Shown here one piece after another: positions 59,279 to 64,000 of a stretch of DNA of 64,000 nucleotides. The notes beneath the pieces are model-generated. The model had not been told where the DNA came from. It was given only the letters and a program-made list of their open reading frames with translations, and did not search any database. Each line of letters starts with the position of its first letter. Position 1 is the first letter of the stretch. The position numbers and the translations under genes are program-made. The stretch covers positions 6,293,193 to 6,357,192 of the forward strand of contig NC_091208.1 of the NCBI RefSeq assembly GCF_040958095.1, read 5' to 3'. This DNA is from Procambarus clarkii (taxonomy: Eukaryota; Arthropoda; Malacostraca; Decapoda; Cambaridae).

Positions 59279-60117
59279 TATATAAATAAAAATGGAAATG
59301 TTGGTTTGTTCAAAATTGCTAATCCCTGAAAGTTCTTCACCGATTGGCTTGAAATTTTCACACAACGTTCCATTCGCATCCGAGCGAGGTTTTATATACA
59401 TACTATATAGATGTCACGTCTGTGACCGAAAAAACATGCTTTTTTTTGAAAAGCTGTGTTTTTTGAGAGTTTTTCATGTGAGGGAAAATCTTCGAAACCT
59501 CTTTACCGATTGCTTTGAAATTTTGATACAACATTGCATTCGATTAGGCGAGTGTTTTGATATACCTACTATATACATACCTCACCTGTGACAGGAAAAA
59601 ACATGTTTTTTTTTTTAAAGTGCCCTCTGTTGGACGTCAGAGCAACACACGCTGTAATCTCCAAAAGTTTTTCACTGATTGCTTTGAAATTTTGACACAA
59701 CGATCCATTTGAATATGTTCGTGTTTTTATATATCCACTATTTAGATGCCACACCTGTGACAGGTAAAAACATGCTTTTTTGAAAAACAGCGCCATCTGT
59801 AGCACGTAAGAGCAACACACGCTAAGCAAAATATGTTACGATTCCATTTCAATGTTTCCAATTGCATTGATATATTGAATTTTCATAATTTTTTATTTAT
59901 TTTCATTTGGATTTAATTATTTTATGTGACATTGCATTGGAATTGAACTGTGTTGTTTACCATACCGTTCATTTCGTGGGTATAGTTTGTTTGTTTCTTC
60001 TTTCATTGTTTTTCATTTCGTTTTTTTTAACTGTTCTTATTTTTCAGTGTAATTGGTGATGAAATTGAGCTGTGTCGATTTATCTGCGTTTGAATTGAAA
60101 TACTTCGTTAGTATTTT

Positions 60118-60618
60118 TTGTTTTTGTTTTCAAAACAAGAAAATGGACAACACGTTAATTTCACAGCTGCAAATGTGCAACAAACAGCTATGAATCCAAA
60201 GGCTACAACGTTAACTGCTTTCTTCACGTTATGTCAAAATGATGTGTTTGCGAAAATACTGCTGTATTTGGAAGCGTCTACGTATTACACGTGGAATGCC
60301 AGTAGAAAATCATATGAACGATGCAAACGAGGAGAGCGAGTCGACGGACAACCTGGCATATTCAAATAAACTACGATAGGCAGACTGTACACGGTGCATC
60401 CCAATCAAGATGAATGCTTCTTTCTTCGCATGCTGTTGGTAAATGTGATCGGTCCAACGGCTTTCCAGCAATTGAGATTTGTCAACGGTGCAACACATGC
60501 CACTTTTCGTAGTGCATATCAAGCTCTGAATTTATTAGAGAACGGCCGACACAGGGATGTATGCATTAATATGCGTCCAATACATCACATCCAAATCAAA
60601 TTCGTGCATTGTTTGTAA
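60118..60618 (+). pseudogene. Helitron protein region upstream of helicase (D1)
   Basis: 60118-60369 has QENGQHVNFTAANVQQTA and STYYTWN; a TAA at about 60367 interrupts it. 60394-60618 continues with MHPNQDECFFLRMLLVNVIG and THATFRSAYQALNLLENG. Same break as in C. Confidence 0.78.
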
Positions 60619-60730
60619 TCATATTGACCACCGACTCTCCTTCATCTCTAACAGAGTTATGGGAGAAATATAAATCGCACATGGCTGAAGTGTATTTGTA
60701 TCGAATAGTCCGTCGAATATGCAAGGAAAA

Positions 60731-61013
60731 CAGTCTCCGTGGTGTAGTGGTAAGACACTCGCCTGGCGTTCCGCGAGCGCTATGTCATGGGTTCGTATCC
60801 TGGCCGGGGAGGATTTACTGGGCGCAATTCCTTAACTGTAGCCTCTGTTTAACGCAACAGTAAAATGTGTACTTGGATGAAAAAACGATTCTTCGCGGCA
60901 GGGGATCGTATTCCAGGGACCATAGGATTAAGGACTTGCCCGAAACGCTACGCGTACTAGTGGCTGTACAAGAATGTCACAACTCTTGTATATATCTCAA
61001 AAAAAAAAAAAAA
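60731..61013 (+). mobile_element. tRNA-derived SINE in Helitron D1
   Basis: The head is tRNA-like: box A-type GGTGTAGTGGTAAGA (60741-60755) and box B GGGTTCGTATCC (60789-60800). A unique body follows, then a poly(A) tail at 60999-61013. It interrupts Helitron sequence at GGAAAA/TTAAAAC; the uninterrupted site is in C near 54750 and in A near 42645. Transcription by RNA polymerase III is the family norm. Confidence 0.85.
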
Positions 61014-61020
61014 TTAAAAC

Positions 61021-62340
61021 ATGAACATGAATTTCACAGCAAAAATGTACAATGAAGCGTTGATAATAATTGAACATTTGTGCTTAGAAATCGTGAACAA
61101 AGTTCTCTATCAATTGGAAATGCCATCACCGAATCGATCGTCTGTTGCTTCGTTCGATGTAGAATTGCGTCATGAACAAAATTACGACAGGGGTGATCTG
61201 CTGTCGTATGTGCAACCAAATATTTCTAAGTTAACGCTTGAGCGAAAAGGCATCTATAATCAAATAATTCAAACTGTCAGTAATGTGCTTGGAGAAATCT
61301 TCTTAGATGCGCCAGGAGGAACTGGTAAAAGCTTCCTAATTAGATTGATTCTGGCAACATTTCGAACCCAAAATGGCATAACCTTAGTTCTTGCATCGTC
61401 TGGAATAGCTGCGACATTGTTACCAGGTGGCAGAACTGCTACTTCGGCTTTGAAATTGCCATTGAACGTTCAATTCATTGAAACTCCCACGTGCAACATT
61501 TCCAAAGCATCCGGCATGGGTATTGCATCCGGTATTGCAGAAATGTAAACTTATCGTTTGGGATGAATGCACAATGGCCCACAAAAAATCTCTCGAGGCT
61601 CTTGATCGATAATTGCAAAATTTGCCTGGAAACATCAGACCATTTGGGAAAGCATTAATATTGCTTGCAGGAGATTTCAGACAAACATTACCTGTAATTC
61701 CTCGATACAAGTCAGTCGAAACAGTTGAGGAAGCAGATGAAGCTGCAGGCGATGAGTCACAATAACGTGGCTAAAGTCAAGTCACAATCGACTTGAGAAT
61801 AGTCCTGGACGGACCGAAACGTCGTCGTCCCATCACCTTCTAGTGTGTGGTCTGGTCAACAGATGAAGGTGTTAATTATTCAACAGAATTTTTTAATTCA
61901 CTCTATCTGCCAGGGATACAACCACACGTACTGTAATTGAAAATCTGCTTGAAAATTATCATATTGCGAAATATCAATTAGCTAAAGCTTTGCAACGCAC
62001 GTGACTTGCAGTAAAAACATTAATCAGCAACGTCGTAGAAGTAACAATCTTGACAGGACCTTTCAAAGATGAAGATGTCCTCATTCCTCGCATTCCTATG
62101 ATTCCAACAGATATGCCATTTCAATTTAAGAGATTGTAATTTCCAATTCGATTTTCGTTTTCAATCACCATCAACAAAGCTCAGGACCAATCTTTAGAAT
62201 TGTGCAGTATATATCTAGACACGGATTGCTTCTCACTTGAACAATTATATGTTGCATGTTCTATAGTCGACAAACCAGACAATCTCTATATCTCCACAGA
62301 CAATGGAACAACAAAAAATATTATATACCCACAAGCATTG
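61021..62340 (+). pseudogene. Helitron PIF1-like helicase (D1)
   Basis: 61021-61548 is open for 175 codons: MPSPNRSSVASFDVELRHE, then Walker A in APGGTGKSFLIRL (Ser for Thr), SSGIAATLLPGGRTATSALK. The frame breaks at the recombination scar near 61515-61548. The rest is degraded, ending with IDNLYISTDNGTTKNI-like sequence near 62330. Confidence 0.8.
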
Positions 62341-63271
62341 TGAAATTAAACATATTAGAAACGTGCCTTTCTCGTTTCTTTCTTTTCCATTTAACCAGAC
62401 TGAGCCACAGCAACGCGTGGCGGGTACAGCTAGTCTATATAAATAAAAATGGAAATTTTCGTTTGTTCAAAATCGCTAATCTCCGTAAGTTCTTCACCGA
62501 TTGCGTTGAAATTTTCACACAACGTTCCATTCGCATCCGAGCGACATTTTATATACATACTATATAGATGTCACGTCTGTGACGGGGAAAAAAAACCATG
62601 TTTTTTTTTTTTAACTGTGTTTTTCATGTGAGGGAAATCTTCGAAACCTCTTCACCAATTTCTTTGAAATTTTTACACAACGTTGCATTCGAATAGGCGA
62701 GTGTTTTTAAATACCTACTATATACATACCTCACCTGTGACAGGAAAAAAAACATGTTTCTTTTAAATAAAAAGTGCCCTCTGTTGGACGTCAGAGAAAC
62801 ACACGCTGTAATCTCCAAAAGTTCTTCATTGATTGCTTTGAAATTTTGAAACAACGTTCCATTCGAATACGTTCGTGTTTTTATATATCCACTATTTAGA
62901 TGCCACACCTGTGACAGGCAAAAACATGCTTTTTTGAAAAACAGCGCCATCTATTGCACATAAGAACAACACACGCTAAGCAAAATATGTTACGATTCCA
63001 TTTCAATATTTCCAATTGCATTGATATATTGAATTTTCATAATTTTTTATTAATCTTCATTTTGATTTAATTATTTTATCTGACATTGCATTGGAATTGA
63101 ACTGTGTTGTTTACCATACCGTTCATTTCGTGGGTATAGTTTGTTTGTTTCTTCTTTCATTGTTTTTCATTTCGTTTTTTTTAACTGTTCTTATTTTTCA
63201 GTGTAATTGGTGGTGAAATTGAGCTGTGTCGATTTATCTGCGTTTAAATTGAAATACTTCGTTAGTATTTT

Positions 63272-63523
63272 TTGTTTTTGTTTTCAAAACAAGAAAATGG
63301 ACGACACGTTAATTTCACAGCTGCAAATGTGCAACAAACAGCTATGAATCCAAAGGCTACAACGTTAAATGCTTTCTTCACGCTACGTCAAAATGATGTG
63401 TTTGCGAAAATACTGCTGTATTTGGAAGCGTCTACGTATTACACGTGGAATGCCAGTAGAAAATCATATGAACGACGCAAACGAGGAGAGCGAGTCGACG
63501 GACAACCTGGCATATTCAAATAA
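63272..63523 (+). pseudogene. Helitron protein region upstream of helicase (D2)
   Basis: 83 codons with NVQQTAMNPKATTLNAFF and YYTWNASRKSYERR, ending at the same TAA as other copies. The following segment (63535-63780) is in broken frame. Confidence 0.78.
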
Positions 63524-63802
63524 ACTACGATAGGCAGACTGTACATTGTGCATCCCAATCAAGATGAATGCTTCTTTATTCGCATGCTGTTGGTAAATGT
63601 GATCGGTCCAACGGCTTTCCAGCAATTGAGATTTGTCAACGGTTTAACACATGCCACTTCCCGTAGTGCATATCAAGCTCTGAATTTATAAGAGAACGAC
63701 TGACACTGGGATGTATGCATTAATATGCGTCCGACACGTCACATCCAAATCAAATTCGTGCATTGTTTGTAATCATATTGACCACCGACTCTCCTTCATC
63801 TC

Positions 63803-64000
63803 TGTAATGTTCATAGAAAACGGTACCATCCGTTTGCATGTGCTGTGGCTCGGACGCCAGCAGAGAGGTAAACAAGAGCGTACAGGATGCCCGCCAAGCT
63901 TGGTAGCTGCTAGTCATGTAATCGTTTATAAGTATTATAGTCAGTAGCCAAGCAATGGCTCTATATCAACCCTACAACCAAGACTTCCTCAGCTACACAC
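63803..64000 (+). repeat. LTR of Mag-like element, cut by window end
   Basis: Begins TGTAATGTTCATAG and matches the reverse complement of 47943-48150. The preceding ATCTC is the complement of the GAGAT duplication at 48151-48155, so this is the same insertion event carried on a duplicated segment. Confidence 0.88.

Larger units (their letters stand above)
59279..62433 (+). mobile_element. Helitron D1, mosaic of B- and C-type copies
   Basis: Full-length, ending in CTAG at 62430-62433 and joined to D2 by TCTATATAAATAAAAATGG. The 5' tip resembles Z/B, the region from about 59600 to 61500 resembles C, and from about 61530 on it carries B-specific sequence, including the 110-base foreign segment (61745-61865). 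At the switch near 61515 there is a small duplication (GGTATTGCATCCGGTATTGC). It contains a SINE but lacks the solo LTR of B. Confidence 0.8.
62434..64000 (+). mobile_element. Helitron D2 (runs off window), inverted duplicate of A
   Basis: 5' end TCTATATAAATAAAAATGG, subterminal triple repeat, then the upstream protein region at 63272-63523 (QENGRHVNFTAANVQQTA). It closely mirrors 48151-49518 of Helitron A and is cut by the same gypsy LTR at the same site. Confidence 0.82.

Noticed and set aside
60731..60815. Functional tRNA gene
   Set aside because: Box A and B are present, but it is followed by a SINE body and poly(A), and the stem pairing looks poor.

Overview
This window reads as a piece of intergenic, repeat-dominated nuclear DNA from an arthropod, most likely a decapod crustacean such as a crayfish. 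The organism call is an inference: long (TA)n microsatellites, blocks of the arthropod telomere motif TTAGG inside dispersed repeats, arthropod-type Helitrons and several Ty3/gypsy lineages. I found no host protein-coding gene, no functional tRNA or rRNA gene, and no prokaryotic feature. Almost every recognisable open frame belongs to a mobile element. Element edges were read by eye from terminal motifs, target-site duplications (TSDs) and comparison of copies within the window.

Left part (1-14453). A truncated gypsy gag (156-930) abuts a foldback repeat. A near-intact R2-type non-LTR retrotransposon (minus strand, 1577 to about 4800) carries a long reverse transcriptase plus restriction-like endonuclease protein. 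Two 5'-truncated relatives (5553-5998 plus; 6801-8292 and 13837-13976 minus) face each other across a short palindromic element with a telomere-motif core. The second relative is split by a 5.5 kb LTR retrotransposon (8293-13832) that has equal-length LTRs with no difference seen, a perfect-looking tRNA-Leu primer site and no coding capacity.

Middle (14454-34190). A nest of LTR elements. The outer gypsy element (14454-28722, minus strand) has the gene order gag-protease-integrase-RT-RNase H, the rare Gmr1-type order. Inside it lies a second gypsy-like element (18372-25752) that has gag and protease but an unrecognised membrane-like ORF where RT and integrase should be. That element is itself split by a probable 2 kb solo LTR (20759-22781). 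Next come a foldback repeat, an APE-type LINE (29692-32376), another telomere-motif palindromic element, and simple repeats.

Right part (34190-64000). A second R2-type subfamily (coding 35448-38400) carries a 371 bp palindromic transposon in its GC-rich leader. It is followed by a solo LTR of the Gmr1-like family and a 260 bp tandem repeat with a tRNA-like core. From 40317 to 56206 there is a head-to-tail array of Helitrons on the minus strand (one partial, then A, B, C), with a Mag/K02A2.6-like gypsy (42728-48150) inside A and a solo LTR inside B. A (CCACC)-rich minisatellite follows. From 59218 to the end lies an inverted, recombined duplicate of the Helitron array (D1, D2). Insertions shared or absent between the duplicates give a relative order of events: the gypsy insertion came before the duplication, the solo LTR and a SINE after it.

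A common theme is that (TA)n tracts border nearly every non-Helitron element, so they look like shared insertion targets or tolerant landing sites.
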